From Astrothelium macrocarpum (lineage: Eukaryota; Ascomycota; Dothideomycetes; Trypetheliales; Trypetheliaceae), in the NCBI GenBank assembly GCA_021030915.1, contig JAGEMR010000107.1, positions 38,196 to 102,195 on the forward strand: DNA of 64,000 nucleotides, written 5' to 3'. Each line of letters opens with the position of its first letter. Position 1 is the stretch's first letter. This document shows, in pieces, positions 1 to 15,000 of this stretch. The notes beneath the pieces are model-generated. The model searched no databases. It saw only the letters and a list, made by a program, of their open reading frames with translations, and had not been told where the DNA came from. The translations under genes and the position numbers were made by a program.

Positions 1-3000
1 TTTCGATGTTGCCCATTCATCTTCGGCTTCAGCAGTAGCTGATGCTATGGCTGTCTCTTCCTGAAGAACATCTAGACCCCTTTGTAATGGTGCAGTGTTT
101 ACGGCGCCTTCCAGCTCAGGCGGTTCATTCACAACTATACTATCCAACTCATTGGATGGTGTGGTAGGCTCGGATTTCTTTCCCTTTTTATTTTTACCTT
201 TCTTAACTCTTGTAAACTCCCCATCATCCTCCGCCATCTCCTTCAAATCTTCCTTTGGAATGGGTGAATCCGACTGATCTCTCGAGGCCGAATGCTTGAT
301 GGACTGCTCGACCGCCACATCCTCTACTTGCACAGGTGCCATCATCAATGCGCCCGTCTCCTCGCTACCGTTTGTTGTCCGAGGTATGAGTTGTGGACGA
401 TCCGTTGATGCTGGCTCAACCCAGATATGTGGAGGTGACTCGCGCTCAAATGTAGGCGTCGGCACTTGCTCAAACTCACGAACCTCAGCTTCACGTTGCA
501 TTGCTTGTTGTTGCATTAGCTCCTGTGTGTCTGTCCTGATTGGCTGTAGGCCTTCACGTCTTCTCGATTTTTTGTCCTTTTTGCTCTGCTTCCGAGACAA
601 CTTTGCTGCATCATCTTCTGGAGCATCATGAAATTCATTTACCACAGGACTTGGTGAATCTTCCACAATTCGTCTTGATGCCTCTGGATCCGATTGTCGA
701 TGACCCAGGACTGAGTCAGGTGGCGGTGTCACATCCTCCCATCTCTCGGGCTGCACAGGAGCAGTCTGAAGCCATGCCGCTTCATCATCAACCTGGTGTT
801 TTGCATCGCTAAATTCTTGAACGTCCTCACTAAATATTGGTTGGACTTCGGCGGGGGCAGACGTTGCATATTGACCACCTTGGTTCCCTTGTTGAGCACG
901 CTCTACAGCGTCAGACAGCTCTCGTTCTTGATCATAAATATCTTGAGTTGGAAGTCTTTGTCGGTCGTCTCTTGGCTCGGGAACATACTGTTCGACCTCT
1001 TCGGTGTAGTTGTCGCCGCTGAATAGCTGATTGCGCTCTAAATAAGGTATTGGAGGTTCGGTATTCGAGTCTTCTATATACCCTTTGCTCTCCTTGTCCA
1101 TGACTATCGAACTCGATGGCCGTGCCGACTCTGATTCATTTCTGAACCGTTCAGAGGTTCCATCTTGCATACCAGAAATGGCGGTTGCAGTTGCAGCTGC
1201 ACCTGCAGCAAGGCCAGCGGCCGCAAGGCCAGATTCACCAATCTGATCGCCAAGGAGACCAGCATCTTCACCGTTTGATCTCTTCCCCTTCTTTCCCTTT
1301 TTGCTCTTTTTGGTGGGTAATGACCACTCGTCTTCAGGCTCTGCTGGTGTGGAAGTTGATGAGGGATCTTCTTTAACATCACGAGACGATTCCTGAGCAT
1401 CAGGACCATCTCTTCTTGGAGGCTCAGTCGTGGGTTCCTTGCGTCTACGCTCGAGTTCATTAGTGAGCTGTGCTAGAGCATCCTCTGTCTCCCTAGATCG
1501 CCTAGAAGGCAGAGACTCCACCGGATCTGCTGGAAGATCGTAATTGTAATCGTGACCGTCATAAAGGTTTGATGGAATTCCCTGCTGATCATTATGTTCC
1601 TGTGAAATCTGATGAACCTCGGAAGAAACAGTGGTCGATGGATCTTCGAAAGAATCGAGATACTTAATCTCGGACGCATCCTCCAGAGTCTGTGTTGGGG
1701 CCTCAGGATTCGGCGTTTCAGGAGCTTGGAGGCTTGATCTCTTTTTACTCTTTTTCCCTTTCTTTTTGGGCTGGTAGCTCCAGTAGTCCTCTGCTTCCTG
1801 CTGTGGTGTTCCTGGCCCAGACGCAGACGCAGAGACAACGTTCGCATCATCCAAGACTGTCTCAGTGGGTAATGTTGCAGGCTGTTCGGCCACATCTCGA
1901 GACTCGGCGGTAGTGACAGGTTCAGGATAACCTTGAGGAGTTGCACTGCCACTCTTCTTGCCCTTCTTGCCTTTTTTCTTGCTAGTTTTGAAGGGAAAAA
2001 AGTCTTCCTGCTCCGGCTCTGAACGACCGCTTGTGGTTGCCTGTGCAATGGCAGCGTCAAATCCCGCACCAGCCAAACCTGCTGCTACGGCATCATCGAA
2101 GCTTTTACTCTCAGAAGATTCAACCCGATGTGCTTGATCAAGTTCTCTGGCTTCAGCTTGATCATCTATAGGAGGCGAAGCACTATGACGACCATTCTTC
2201 TTTCGTCTATTAGATAGCGGCGCCACTTCTTCAGGATCGGCTTCAGGACCCGCATTTGGAGGGGATGAGCGTCTGGAAAAGAGAGGTTCGTTGATAGCAA
2301 GATTAGGGTCGAAACCAGAGTCTTGAAGGCCAGCAGCGACTGTCGCAGCAAAATCAATGTCGTGTGGACTATGGGCTTGCTCTGTATCTTGTGCATCCAT
2401 ATCTGTGACTTCCTGACGTTCATCAGGTAAGATATTGATTCCATGGTCTCTCAAAGACTGAGCAACGTCATCACGAGGAAGCTCATCATCCTCAGCGTGT
2501 TCAGGGTGTTCTCCGTTATTGGCCGGCCTTTGTTCAAAGTAGCTTGGCATCTGCTCATCTACAGCCGGGGAAGGCACTTTGGCTGATCCTGACTCCTCAA
2601 ATGGCAGTGAAGCTTTGCGAGCTTCCTTCTCTCGTTTCTTCTGTTTCTTCGATTTCTTAGAGGAAGGTACGGCGAACTCATCATCATCGACAACCTCGTC
2701 CTTTTGAGTTGGTTCGGGGTGAGGTTCATCAAGAGGCATACTCTCTGGCGCCACGGTCTCGGTAACTTCCTCAGACTCTTTCGGTCTATCTACAGGTACC
2801 TCGCGAGTCATCGTTGCGCCTTCTTCTTTTTCATTGTGTTCGCGTAGCATGGATTCGAGCTCTTCTGCTGAGGCGCCGGGATATTTTATTGCTAGCTTTG
2901 ACAAACTAATCTTACCCTTTTTCTTTCCCTTTTTCGTCTTCTTAGCTGGGGCTTCCTGAAAGGTCGAAGATTCCGACTCGATCGCCGATTTCTCTTCGGG

Positions 3001-6000
3001 CTCTCTGGGCAACTGCTGGGGTGCCGCGTTTGTGCCAACGTCGTGCATTAGGTTTTCTTCAGCGTTCATTACATTGTCAAACTGTTTGGCTTGAGAGGTA
3101 CTTGCATCATTCTCGACCCCTTGATATTGTTCGGTAGTATCGGCAGGCGTTTGAACGTCTAGTGACCGCCCAAACTTGACTACTTTATCCGATCGAACGA
3201 ATTCGTCCAAGCTCATGCCAGAATCCTCATTCGAAGCCACGAGTTTTTGAGATGGCTCGACTGGTTGCTCGATAGGCTGCTCTTCCCGTGTCGACGGTTC
3301 GACGAGTTCATCCTTACTTGCGACCGACACAGAGACTTGTGCGCTTTCAGTTGGCTCGTCGAAAGTGCCATCCTTGCTATTTCTCCAATCTCCCCTTTGA
3401 TCTTGCTGATCTCCAATGGAAGATTGAAGACCGGGCTCTTCTTCAGCTTGTCGTTCGGATGGTGGCTCTGAAGCCAGAATGGTCGGTTCTTGGGCTATCT
3501 CGGTCTCTTGCACAGTCGCCTCATCTTGAACATCGGGCGTGGATGGGACTGATGCACGCTTCCCCTTCTTTCCTTTCTTACCACGTTTCGGAGGATCCCA
3601 GAAGCTGTCTCCTTGAACTTCTTGTTGCGCATTGTCCATTTGTTGTTCAGAAATAGGCATTGAAGCTGAGGGAGTTGGTTCTTGAGTTACCTCAAGGTCT
3701 TTGGAAGCGGATTCGTCCGTACCCGTAGGTGTAGAAGGCAACGACGCACGCTTCCCCTTCTTTCCTTTTTTGCCAAGCTTCGGAAGAGGTTGAGGGTCCC
3801 AGAAGCTGTCTTCTTGAGGATATCGTGGCGCGTCACTTCTTTCCTGGGAGAGAAGCTCAGTGTCGTCCCAAACGTCATCGATTCGTACTTGGGAAGTCGA
3901 TTCAGTCACTCTTTCATCAGCTGTTCCTTGTTCGCCCGATGATTCTTGCGCGGGTGGATAGTGACCTAACTCATCTTCAAGACGGTCTGTAGATGCTTCT
4001 AGTGCTGACGGAAGGACCCTCTCCTGATCAATAGTCGTAGTACCACCAGTCTCTACTTCAGTCTCCCTTTCTAGCTCTTTGGTGTGCTCTTCGGAGACGA
4101 TTGACTGCTCTATTTCAGGGTTCCATTGCGTTTCTTGGTTGGAAAGCTGTTCTACGTGAGGTTCTGACTCTCCTGCACGAGAGATTGGCGCTCCCGCTTC
4201 AGTTACAGACTGTTCTGTTTCCGTGCCTGGTTGTTCTACTCGAAGGGCTGACTCTTCTGCCTGATAGACCGATTTTTCTACCTGAGGGACCGTATCTTCT
4301 GCACGAGGAATCGATCCTTCTGTTTGGGAAACCGGCTCCTCTGCTTGAGAAATCGGCTCTTCCAGTAGACGATCAGATTCTCCTACGGGAGATCCTTCGT
4401 CTGGGCGATCTTTGTGGGGCTCAGTAGCGGCAGAGAACACTGGCTCAGCTTCAGCCGCAGGAGTTGATGCTCCAGAGATTCGTTTTGCTTTCTTGCCCTT
4501 CTTGCCCTTCTTAGGTGCGCGATACGTGAATGTATCGTCTTCGGCTGGATCTACGGATCTCTCTGGCTCATTGTCTCCTGGAATCGACTCGACAACTGGT
4601 TCAGGCTCTGGCTTGATGTCTTCATTAGCTGCCAAATCCGCTTCGTCTATGAGCGACTCCCTTGGCTGAATGTCTTGACCCGAGACAATTGGGGCATCTT
4701 CAGTGTACAAGCCAGGCTGTGGCTCAAACTGTTCCGGCGGTGTCGACGGCAGTGATTTCTTTGCTTTCTTGCCTTTCTTGCCCTTCTTTGAAGTAGAGGA
4801 CGACCAAAGCTCCTCAGCTTCGAATTCCTTTATCGTCTCGACAGGTTCGCCTGGGAACTCTTGGGAAGATGTGACATCATTGACCGGAGCAATTGTCTTC
4901 GAATCAAGCGAAGCTTCGGTCCGTGGCTCTTCTACAGTTGTGGCTGTTTCTGGTTCCATTGTAGCAACCTCTTGTAGCTCTTCGACGGGCTCGGATTGCG
5001 GTGTAGAAGCAATTGAGCCACGTTTCCCCTTTCTGCCCTTCTTCGATTTCTTGACAGGAAACGAAGTCCAGTCTTCGGGATCGGCCGCCTCCTTTGATAT
5101 CTCACCACCATCACTGACAGGCTCTTGCAGCGTTTCAGGAACACTTGGATATTCATTGACCGCCGAAATAAAGGTGCTCTCATCTGGCCGTTCCTCTGCG
5201 ATTCTATCGCTCTGTTCCTCTGTCGGGGTGACCATTTGTGGTTCCTCGGCTGGCTCAGACTGTGGCGTGGAAGCATTGGAAGCTCGTTTTCCCTTCTTCC
5301 CTTTCTTTGACTTCTTGATGGAAAACGATGAATCCCAATCATCGGCTTCGGCGCCCATTGACATCTCTTTAGCTTCTTCAGCGAGTTCTTGAGGAGATTT
5401 GCCAGTAACTGTCGGCTCATTCGCTCCGGAATCAAGGACAATTTCGCCTCGCGGTTCTTCTACAGTCGTGTCTTTCTCTTCCGCAGTCGCAAGCATTTGT
5501 GGTTCCTCAGCGAGCTCAGACTGCTGTGTGGAAGCAACGGAAGCACGTTTCCCTTTCTTACCCTTCTTCGACTTTTTGGTAGAGAATGAAGAAGACCAGT
5601 CGCCTTCAGGATCAGGTTCAGTGGCACTTGGAGGCTCCTTTTCGGTCACTTCAGTGCCAGCAGCCGTCTCGGATGGCTTCGCCTGCAACTCTTCTACTGG
5701 ATCTGAAACAATGGCTTTGGCCAATTCATTTTGTGGCTCCAAGACTGGAAGCTTCTCAGGGTTTTCAGAGTCTAACACAGGTTCGGAAGTCGACTCTTTT
5801 GTTTGCATTTCTTCGACCATAGACTGCTCGGTTGCAGGTTCGTTTGATGGCACTGCAGCCTCGAAGAATGGTGTATCTGCTTCATTGGCAGGCGTCGATG
5901 GCTCAGAGGCCTTCTTCCCTTTCTTTCCCTTTTTACCCTTCTTCCCCAGCTTGATAGGGAAAACATCCTCAGTAGCGGCTTCTTGGATATCACCAGCAGT

Positions 6001-9000
6001 TCCTTGCGAATCCTCCACCGCCTGTGCTGGTGGCTCGTCACTGGATTGAGCCATGACCGGCGGTTCATTGGTAGACATGGAAGTCTCATCTTCCAATTTA
6101 GGGGCAGGCTCGGCGACAGAGGTTTCAGGTTGTTCAGGCTCGACAGGCAAAGGTGAGGCTGTAGAGCCTCTCTTCCCTTTCTTGCCCTTCTTTTTCTTGG
6201 ACGAGACAGAGAAAAACTCATCAGGTTCATCTTCCTTTGGCGTCTTCATAGGGTCTGAATCTGCGTCTTTGTCTAGAATTTGCGCATCTATATTTTGCAA
6301 AATTGAGGAGTCCTCTGGCTCGGGTAAGACGGTTCCAGTTTGGCCTTCTTCAGGTTGTTGTGGGGCATCTTCAAGCTGTCTTGACACCTCTTCCGATTCC
6401 TGCCCGATAAGCACTTCATGACTGGGTGATTCACTGGGCATTGAAGCTTTTTTACCCTTTTTCCCTTTTTTACCTTTCTTAGACATAGGGTAAGCGAACC
6501 ACTCATCCTCCGGCTCGACTTGCGTCGGTGGAGGAATGAGCGCAGTTTCTGTTTCATTGATATCTCCAGTAACAGACGTCGTTGGTTCGCTCACTAGCTC
6601 TTGAAGTCTTCTCTCTTCGGTGACGTCAGGCGTGGGCTCAATACTCCGGGACGGATCAAGTGGCGAAGACCGCCCTGATTCTGGCAGAGGTACCGTGAGA
6701 GCAGAGCTCATTTCACTTTCCAGGCTTTCTATTCCCTTGGGATACGGAATTGAGGACTCTTCATCTTGTGCTTCTGCTTTTATAGCTGGTTCTGGAGCAA
6801 AGTCCCCAGGGATCACTTGTTCAGACTGCGAGGCGTCGACCTGCTGTTCCTGAGTGTTGATCGTACCGTCAAGAGCTTGTGGCTCCGCAGGATGCTTTTT
6901 GGGAAGTTCGAGCTCGCCTGGAGGAGTACGACCGCTTTCCTCTTCCACAACGCCGACAGTGTCGACTGTTGTATTTGGAGTCAATTCCTCCACCTGTTGT
7001 CTGTCCCTTTCTGAAGGCTTCCCTAGACTATTAGGAACAATCCCACGTTCCTGAGGTGTATATTCTTCAGCAGCTGCCCCATCGGAGCTTTGCGCATTTT
7101 GTAACTCTATTATAGACGATTCGATCTCAGGGGTCCCTCGAGGAGATGTGTCACTGATTTCGGATTCATTCAGTGAGAGGGCGCTGGAGCCCTTTTTCCC
7201 TTTTTTGCCCTTCTTGCCCTTTTTCGTTTGAGCAAAGCCCCAAATGTTATCTTGTTCAGCCGCTTGCGGCTGTTCCGAAAGTTCTGACCCCAGCGCAGTT
7301 TGCTCAGGGCTGGTCTCTTTCAGATCTTGTGGTAATGGCTCGAGCTCTCTCACAGACTCTGGATCAGTGATAGCCATTTCAGAGGTGACAGGTTCCAGAG
7401 CAACATTTTCAGAGACTTCAGGCTCATCAACGAAAGTCTTGGATCCTCTCTTTCCTTTCTTCGCTTTCTTTGCCTTTTTTGAACTTAACGGAGCAGCCCA
7501 CTCTTCTTCGGACGCGGCTGGAATGGATGTTTGAGTAGACGAAGGCTCAACCGATACAGGCAGTGTGTCATTAGCAAACTCTTTGGACTTCTCTACAGGT
7601 GCTTCATCGTCATTGTGGCCTGAATGAGGCTGTTGTGTCACTCGCTCATCTTGATCCTTAGAAGCCATAGCACCAATCGCAGCACCGGCCACGGCACCTA
7701 CAGCACCAAGCGCAAGAGCATCACGCCCGCTTTTACTGTTCTTTTTGCCCTTCTTTTTCTTGCCACTCAAAGGGGTCCATAGACCAGCTTCATCGGGTTC
7801 GGGTTCAGTCAATATTGGCACAGACTTTTCTTCCTCAGGCGCAATGTCTCTGTCCCTAGATGAGTCGAGCGTCTCAAGTGGTTGGCTGGGAGAGTTTTGG
7901 GCAAACGGGTCTCTAAAGGTGGGAACATCTTGGTCTTGCCTGTCTAATACTGGTGGCTTATCAACTTGCTGCGCAGGACCCTGTGCGGATGCCTGCTCTT
8001 GCAAGACCTCTCGAGCAAGAGCAAGTTTCTCCGCCGGCTCGATCAAGTCGTCGTCGTCACCCGATGGTAATGCCACATTCTCAGGTGCCATCTCAGGAAT
8101 TCCTTCGGCAGGAACTTCCAGGTCGGGCGGCTCTTCATCACCCAAGCTAAGTTTCCGGCCTTTCTTTGCCTTCTTTCCCTTTTTGCCTTTCTTTGTCCGA
8201 GCTCCGTCATCGCCCTCTGTATCAGGATAATCATGCTTAGGCGGATCAACCCATTTGACAAGACCACTCTCTTCTCTTGTCAATGTAGGTCTTTCTAGCG
8301 TTGAAGGGTCTTGTTCGTCGGGCCAAGTCACAGACTTGCGGCTACGGGTTCGGACAAGCGGTTGCATGTCCTCAAAACTAGGATCTGCGCCATCTTTGCC
8401 GGCTGTAGCAGGAGTCTGAGGAGTAATGGACTCCTGAGCTTCTGCGAGTGCAGGTGGTGGCAAGTCACCAAGGGACAGTGGAGCTGGGTCATCGTCGTGA
8501 TGAAAGGACGTTGTAGAGTCGACCGCTGTCTGTGCCTCGGTTGTGGACGATTGCAAATCAGTTGAGCGTTCACCACCCTCACGTCTAGCGGTAGAGCCGA
8601 GCTCAGAGATCACTGTAGCAGGTGGAGCCGCGATGCTAGTGACAGCTTCAGGGGTTTCATCTGCAGGGATGGCGGTAGCAGGTTCAACCTCGATACTTGG
8701 AATAGGCGGCTCAACTGATTGATCACCAGTATCGATCACAAGTATTTGCTTCCCCTTCTTGCCGTCCTCTTCATTTGCTGAAGCCAAAATCGGCTTGGCT
8801 CCGATAGAAGCTGGTGTATCGTGGATACTTTCTCTGGTGACTGTCGTGCCCGCAGGAGTCTCATTCGTATATTGTGTTTGTGGCTGTGAATACTGGCGCT
8901 CCTCGATAGGAAGATCCTCCGTCTCATTCGTGATGCTTGTTGCAAACGGCTCAGCTATTTGGTTTGGAATGACTCCCGACCTAAAATTTTGCTCACTCCC

Positions 9001-12000
9001 TAGTTGATCAAAGTCTAGTTGATCATCTGTGTTGATTTCTTCCCAAGTGAACGGATCGTCTTCGCGCATCTCCGGCACAGGATCCCGTTTAGGCACGTTT
9101 CGCTGATGCATTTCCCTGTTCGGACTCTCAAGCGCTGAATGCTCTGCCGCTGCTGAGATCATTTGGTGCGAAATGGCAGCCGCTACTCCGCCAGCTATTA
9201 CGGACGCAGTGGCGTCTCGGATTGCATGAGGTTGAGATTCGGCTCTTGCTCTTGCCTGTTCAGCTTCTTCCTGCATTTTCCTCGTGTTTTCAAGCCATCG
9301 TGCTTCGTCGTCTGCCAAGTCTTGGCTCGGCGTCTTTGCATCGACTGGAAAGCTTGGGCCGGTCGGAGTTGTTTGTTGCGAATCCAAGAAGTCGTAGGGT
9401 TCGTGAGTGTGTATTTGATGATCTCGCGCCATTTGATCCAATGACGCATCAATCTCGTATGCATCTTGTGCTTGGACCGCATCGTCATACCGTGTCTCTA
9501 TTGGGCTTTCTTGTGCACTCTGATAGTCGTCCGTGTCATGCACTGACGACGCTCTGGAAGTTGTTCGACTGCTTGGCAAACTTGGGAGTTGCTCTGGTTC
9601 TTCTGGTTCTGGCGTTTTGCGATTCCTTTCCACAAGGTAAAGCGGGCGGAATTCGTTGCCATACTTTGAAAAATCGCCGGAGTGAGGTCTAGAACCTCGT
9701 CTCTGGAGCAACTCGGGACTTGTAGGGGATGACACGACCGGCGAGCTGACTACGCTTTCTCTCGTAGCAGGAGAGCCAGGCGGTCGTCTAAAACGTAGTG
9801 GGACTGCCGTGTTAGATGAGAAGCGTGGCTGTAGTAATGGCCTTTGTGACGTTTCTTCGTATGGCGAGTCTGGTCTTGATTGAGGTAGAACGGGTAAATC
9901 ATCCATCGACAAGTCACTAGTTAACAACGATCTTTGCAGGGTCTCTTCGTACGGCGAATCTGGTCTCGAGTGGGGCAGGGCTGGTAATGCATCCATTGAA
10001 AAATCAACGACCGGCAGCGATCTTTGGGGAATCTCCTCGTATGGTGAGTCTGGTCTTGATCGAGGTAGAGTTGGTAAGTAATCCATTGACAGGTCTTCAA
10101 CTTTGGTGGAAACCCCCTCCTGGAGGGGGCTATCGGGGAGTGGAGGAAGACCCGTCAACTCCTCTCCCCGATCGCCTAAAAAAGACTCGTCTTTGCTCCT
10201 TCTTTTGTCATCATCGTACTCGTCCTTTCGTGCGTTGGAATCTACAGAAGTCTGCTTAGTACTTGCTGTACGTGCTTGTCCTAGACCCTTGTTGCCGCTC
10301 AGTACTCGATCATGTCACAAATAGTTGTTGTCATTACATTCATTGTTTTTGCAATGAACATAATGCATTTTTCAATCTTCTCCCTCTCCACGAGGTGACC
10401 GAAGTACTGTCTCGGCTACGAGGTCTTGAATGTAGATGGCTTACCTCTATCATCATAATTATCACCCGTACTGCGCCTCTTTTTCTCCCGTTTGCCACTG
10501 CTAGATGTTGTTGATCTTGTGTCATCAAAATCTACATCGTACTTGGATGATCTGCGGGATTCAGAAGTCTCCGATTTGCCAGTAACGCTTTCGACGTCAT
10601 CTCGATCTGAACTGCGATGCTTCTTTTTCTTCTTCTTTTTCTCGCCATCCTCCCATCTCGCATCATCGTCGAACTTTGAGCTTGTCGGAGAGCTTTTCGA
10701 AGATTTCTTAGACTCGGTCTGTTCTTCGCTCTTGCTCCTAAAAAGCCCAAAGAGGCCGCCTTTCTTATCTTTGCTAGATGACTTTGTATCTCTGTCGTCC
10801 CACCTTGCTGGCGTTGAAGCAACAGACCTGGCATCATCGTCATCATCTTCTCGTCCGGATCTGCGCTTGCTCTTTTTCTTCGAGGAAGTGGTTTCATAGT
10901 AATAAGCAGGCTCGGAGACAGGTTCGGACCCCGCCACGGAGCGTGTATCACCATCGGGCGAATCATAGCGACTGCTGCTCTTGCGGTGCTTCCTGCGCGA
11001 AGCACGATCATCCACTTGATCGGATGTGCGAGATCGGGTGTCGGCTTCATCAACCTCGCTTTCCCTTGGCGGTGTTTCCGTGGCCCGAGATTCTCTATCT
11101 CGTTCATTATCACGATCTTCTCGTGAAGACCGACTTGAGACCTTCTTGAGCTCTCTCGAAGAAGTAAGATCTTCCTCTGCTGCCAGTACTAATGCTTCGT
11201 CGACAGCGTGCTTCCGCTCAGATGCGCCTGCTGCATCTTCGTAAGAGATTTCAGATCTCAGGGGAGATCTGGCACTTGGTGAACTGTACTGTCCAGACTT
11301 CCTCTTCGTCTTAGACCTTGAAGTCTTTGCTTCTGTGAATTCATTCAAATCATCAAAAGCATTAACGGGTATCGAAGCGGCAGGCTCCTGTCTAGTTTGA
11401 GCACCAGCCCTGGCCTGGACATCTCCGTACTCCTCAGGTTCAGTTGTTAAGCTCCTCGTGAGCTGGCTAATTGGTTCCTCTCGCGGATTTGAAAGACTCT
11501 CGTCCAAGCTTAGACTCTTCTTGGCCTTTTCCTTCTTCTTTTTCTCTTTCTTACTTAGTGGCTTATCAAATTCGGCCTCTGCTGGAGCCTCCACAGTCTT
11601 CTCATCAATCGGCGTGTCTGCCACAACCATGCCAGTTCTTGCGGGATCCTCTAAGCTCTCACTTCTTGGTGTTGAGTCGTTGTCATCTACGCTCATCCGC
11701 TTCTTTTCCTTCTCTCGCTTTTTCTTCTCTTTCTTGGATAGAGGTCTCTCAAACTCGTCATCTGGATCAACTTCTTTGTCCTTGATAAAGTCCGATGCAA
11801 CCTGAGCAGCTACAGGGATTGCAGCAGCGGTCGCCGCAATAGCCGCGGCTTCTTCAATGCTCTGTCTCTTCTTTGCCTTCTCTTTCTTCTTGTCTTTGTT
11901 GCTCGAAAAATATTCAGGCTCATCGTCTGCTCGTCGCAATTCATCTTTCGGAGTGTCAGGAAGCTCTTCCACTTGCGACTCCGGCTCGTAACGAGCACCA

Positions 12001-15000
12001 GGGCCACTAAAGTCTTCGTAATCGTCAAAACCGCCAGGCATTCTTTCTTCTTTGGGTGTGTCATCAAACACTTCGCCTTCCACAAAACCGCTATCTCCTT
12101 GACGAAGATTCTCCGTGGATGAATCGTTGAAGACCTGGCCCGCTAGGTCAGAGACAGTTTCTGCCCACGGCGTACGATAACTAAAGACATCCGGAACGCT
12201 GCCATCATCATCAACCACAACTCCAGGCGTCGTAACCTCTTCCACACCTTCCTCATCGTCATCCTGACCGACACGCGAGGCTCCGTCGTCAACATACTGT
12301 TTCAAGCTATCCGGAACGGGGTACTCATTCTTTTGTTCAGACACTTTGGATGATGGTTCATTGACAGTAGCGTCCCTGGTTACACTTTGTTCCGTTGAAG
12401 CAAGGCTCTCATAACTGGCTTGTGGCGTAACCGTAGTATATACGTGAGTTCGGTCTTCTCCCCAAGAAACGCTTCGGCCACCGGCTTTGGAGCTCACTTC
12501 AGACTGAGATACAACCTTTTCCTCGGCAATAGGAGATGGTGCAGTAGAATGATCGCTCTTGGGACCCAACGGAGGAGTTGCAGAAATGATTCTCAGGGTA
12601 GGAATCTGATGATGTATCCAGGCTTTGGCTCCTCCACCAAGTCCGTGATAGTCTTGTTCGTGGGATCCAGTAACGGTGTAAGGATAGCCATAAGCCGGCG
12701 TTGAGTTCAAGGAAGGAGGATCAAATGCTTGTTCTTCTGGAAATTGGGCAGGAGCAACAGCAGTTTTACCGGCGCTAGGTTCATGGAGTTCGGGTGGGGA
12801 GAAGAACTCGGCCATTGATTGACGTCTTCCATCTTCCTGGTAGCGATTCTGAAAGTCTTGAATGAACTCTTCATGTTTCTGCGTGAGATCATCGTGATCA
12901 TGATCACGAGCAGCAGAAACGGTGGCATCAATAGAGCTTTCAGGGCGACTTCTTGTAAAGAAACCTCTGTCGAATACTTCATCGTCAAGTACTGGACTTG
13001 TGTGGTCATTTGACGGAACGATTTCTTCTGTAGGGGCGATTTCCTGGGCGATGATAGCAGGCTCGTCACGCTCTTCTGTTCGCCTCTCTCTACTGTCCTT
13101 GCTCTTGAGCTTACTCTTCCGGTCCCGCGAATCTTCACGAATGATATCAGTGTTGCGACCTTGACGATCTTTGCTAGATCCAGAGTGGGTCACGCCAGCA
13201 ATCACGGCGCCAACAGTTGCACCCGCAATACCGGCCATGGCTGCATCTCTCCATTTTTGGCTTTCACGATCACGCTCTTCTTGTTCTCGCACTCGTTCTT
13301 TTTCACGCTCGTGCTCTCGTTCCAGCTCGCGCTGTCGTTCAAACTCGCGCTGTCGTTCAAGTTCACGCTGGCGTTCAAGCTCACGCTGGCGTTCAAGCTC
13401 ATGCTGCCGTTCGAGGTCTCTCTGTCGATCCAGATCACGCTGGCGCTGAAGCTCTTGCTCCCTTTCTTTTCTCTCCACCTCCTTTCTCTCCCTTTCCCTT
13501 TCAACCTCCAACTCCTTCAAGCGATTCAACTCCGCCTGTCTCTCCGCCTCCCTTCTCAGAGCACTCACGCGTTCCGCTTCTTCCCTTTCTTTCCTCTCCT
13601 TCTTCTCTTTCTCTCTTTGCTCACGATCTCGAATTTCAGCGCTCCTGGCTAGGTCAGCCTCTCTTCTCTCCCTAGCCTTCCTTTCAACCTCCTCGTCACG
13701 CTTCCTGATGCGTATCTGCTCACGCTCCTTGCGCTCCTCTTCAATGCGCTTGACTTCGTCTCTCATGTCACTTTCTCCGCGTTCCCGCCGTTCGCGATCC
13801 TTGCGGGATTGTTGATCTCCACGCTCAGGATGCTTGCGAGACTCATCGAATCGAACCTGAGGCGACGAAGGACCATCGCGTGCCGATACTACATCGGCTC
13901 GCTCGTTCTTCTTCCGATCCTTCGGACTCATCATGCTGGCAACGCCCATGCCAGCGATACCAGCAAGAGCAGCGTCGCGGATGAAGTCACTGTTGTTGCT
14001 AGCGGTAGCTTCTTCGGCGGGCTTGACACGTGATGCCCTGCGGAGACTGCTCTTTCGCCCAACCTCGCTGCTGGTTTCGCGAGCGAACACAGGTGCGCCG
14101 GTGGGAGCTGCGTATTTGGGAGGAGAGACAGGCTTCATTGGTTGGGGCTGCTGGAGAGGCATGGGATCAGGACGAGAAACAAGGATGGGGTCGTCCACCT
14201 GGTGACGGGGAGAAACAGGAGTGGAAGAATGACGATGGTGCGATGGTGAACCAAAGTCTGGTACTCCCAAAGCAGGGGACTCGCTATAAGATGAAATTGG
14301 CTGGGGAGGAATGTGTTGCATGGCCGGCAGATTCGAGCTACTGCTCACAACAGATCCGACATCGCTTCGAGGAGGGTAGTGAGTAGTTGGTAGAGGGCCG
14401 CTGGCCGCACCAGGAGCGTGGACAGAGTCGGAAACATAACGACGGTCTAAATCCACATTTGAGCGTCGCCTTTTCTTTCCCGAGCCACCAAAGCGCCAGC
14501 CGAGGATGTTCATACCAGATTCATTAGACGCGAGACTGTCGGTGGATTTGCGAGACTTGACAACACGGGACTCAACATCGGAGCCTCCAAAAGCCAGGCT
14601 GGCACCACTATCGGAATCCTCGGCTTCGGAAGCAGACTCCCACACAGCATCAGAATCCACAGCGCTAGTGTGACTCGCATGGACGATGCTGGTTTTCGAG
14701 CGTCTGCTAGGTTTGCCAATCTTTGTTCTTCCATCGGGTTTCATGTAGATATCATGCACGCTGCTCTTTCGCTTATCACGAGCATTCAGAGCACCAAGAG
14801 CAGCAGCAGTAGCTCCAATGCCAAGGAGTGTCTTATTGATATCATCATGTTCACCTTTACGTAAATCTTTGGTTGAAACTTTTCGTCTTGGGCTGCTCCG
14901 TCGGCGACGAGTCTGAGAATTTGTCGTAAGATCTAGCTTGGATCCATAAACAAGATCAGAGCCAGCAGATGAGGACGACGAGTTACTGAAGGTGAAGAAG

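Noticed and set aside
1..9700. Many plus- and minus-strand ORFs of 60-230 codons
   Set aside because: They are other frames of the Leashin-like exon 2. The repeat-bearing frame is continuous and shares phase from 10280 to position 1.
13440..14300. A sixth C-rich to G-rich switch within the Leashin-like exon 1
   Set aside because: Here the amino-acid content (Glu/Arg-rich, then Pro/Gln-rich) can itself produce the skew, so it was not counted with the others.
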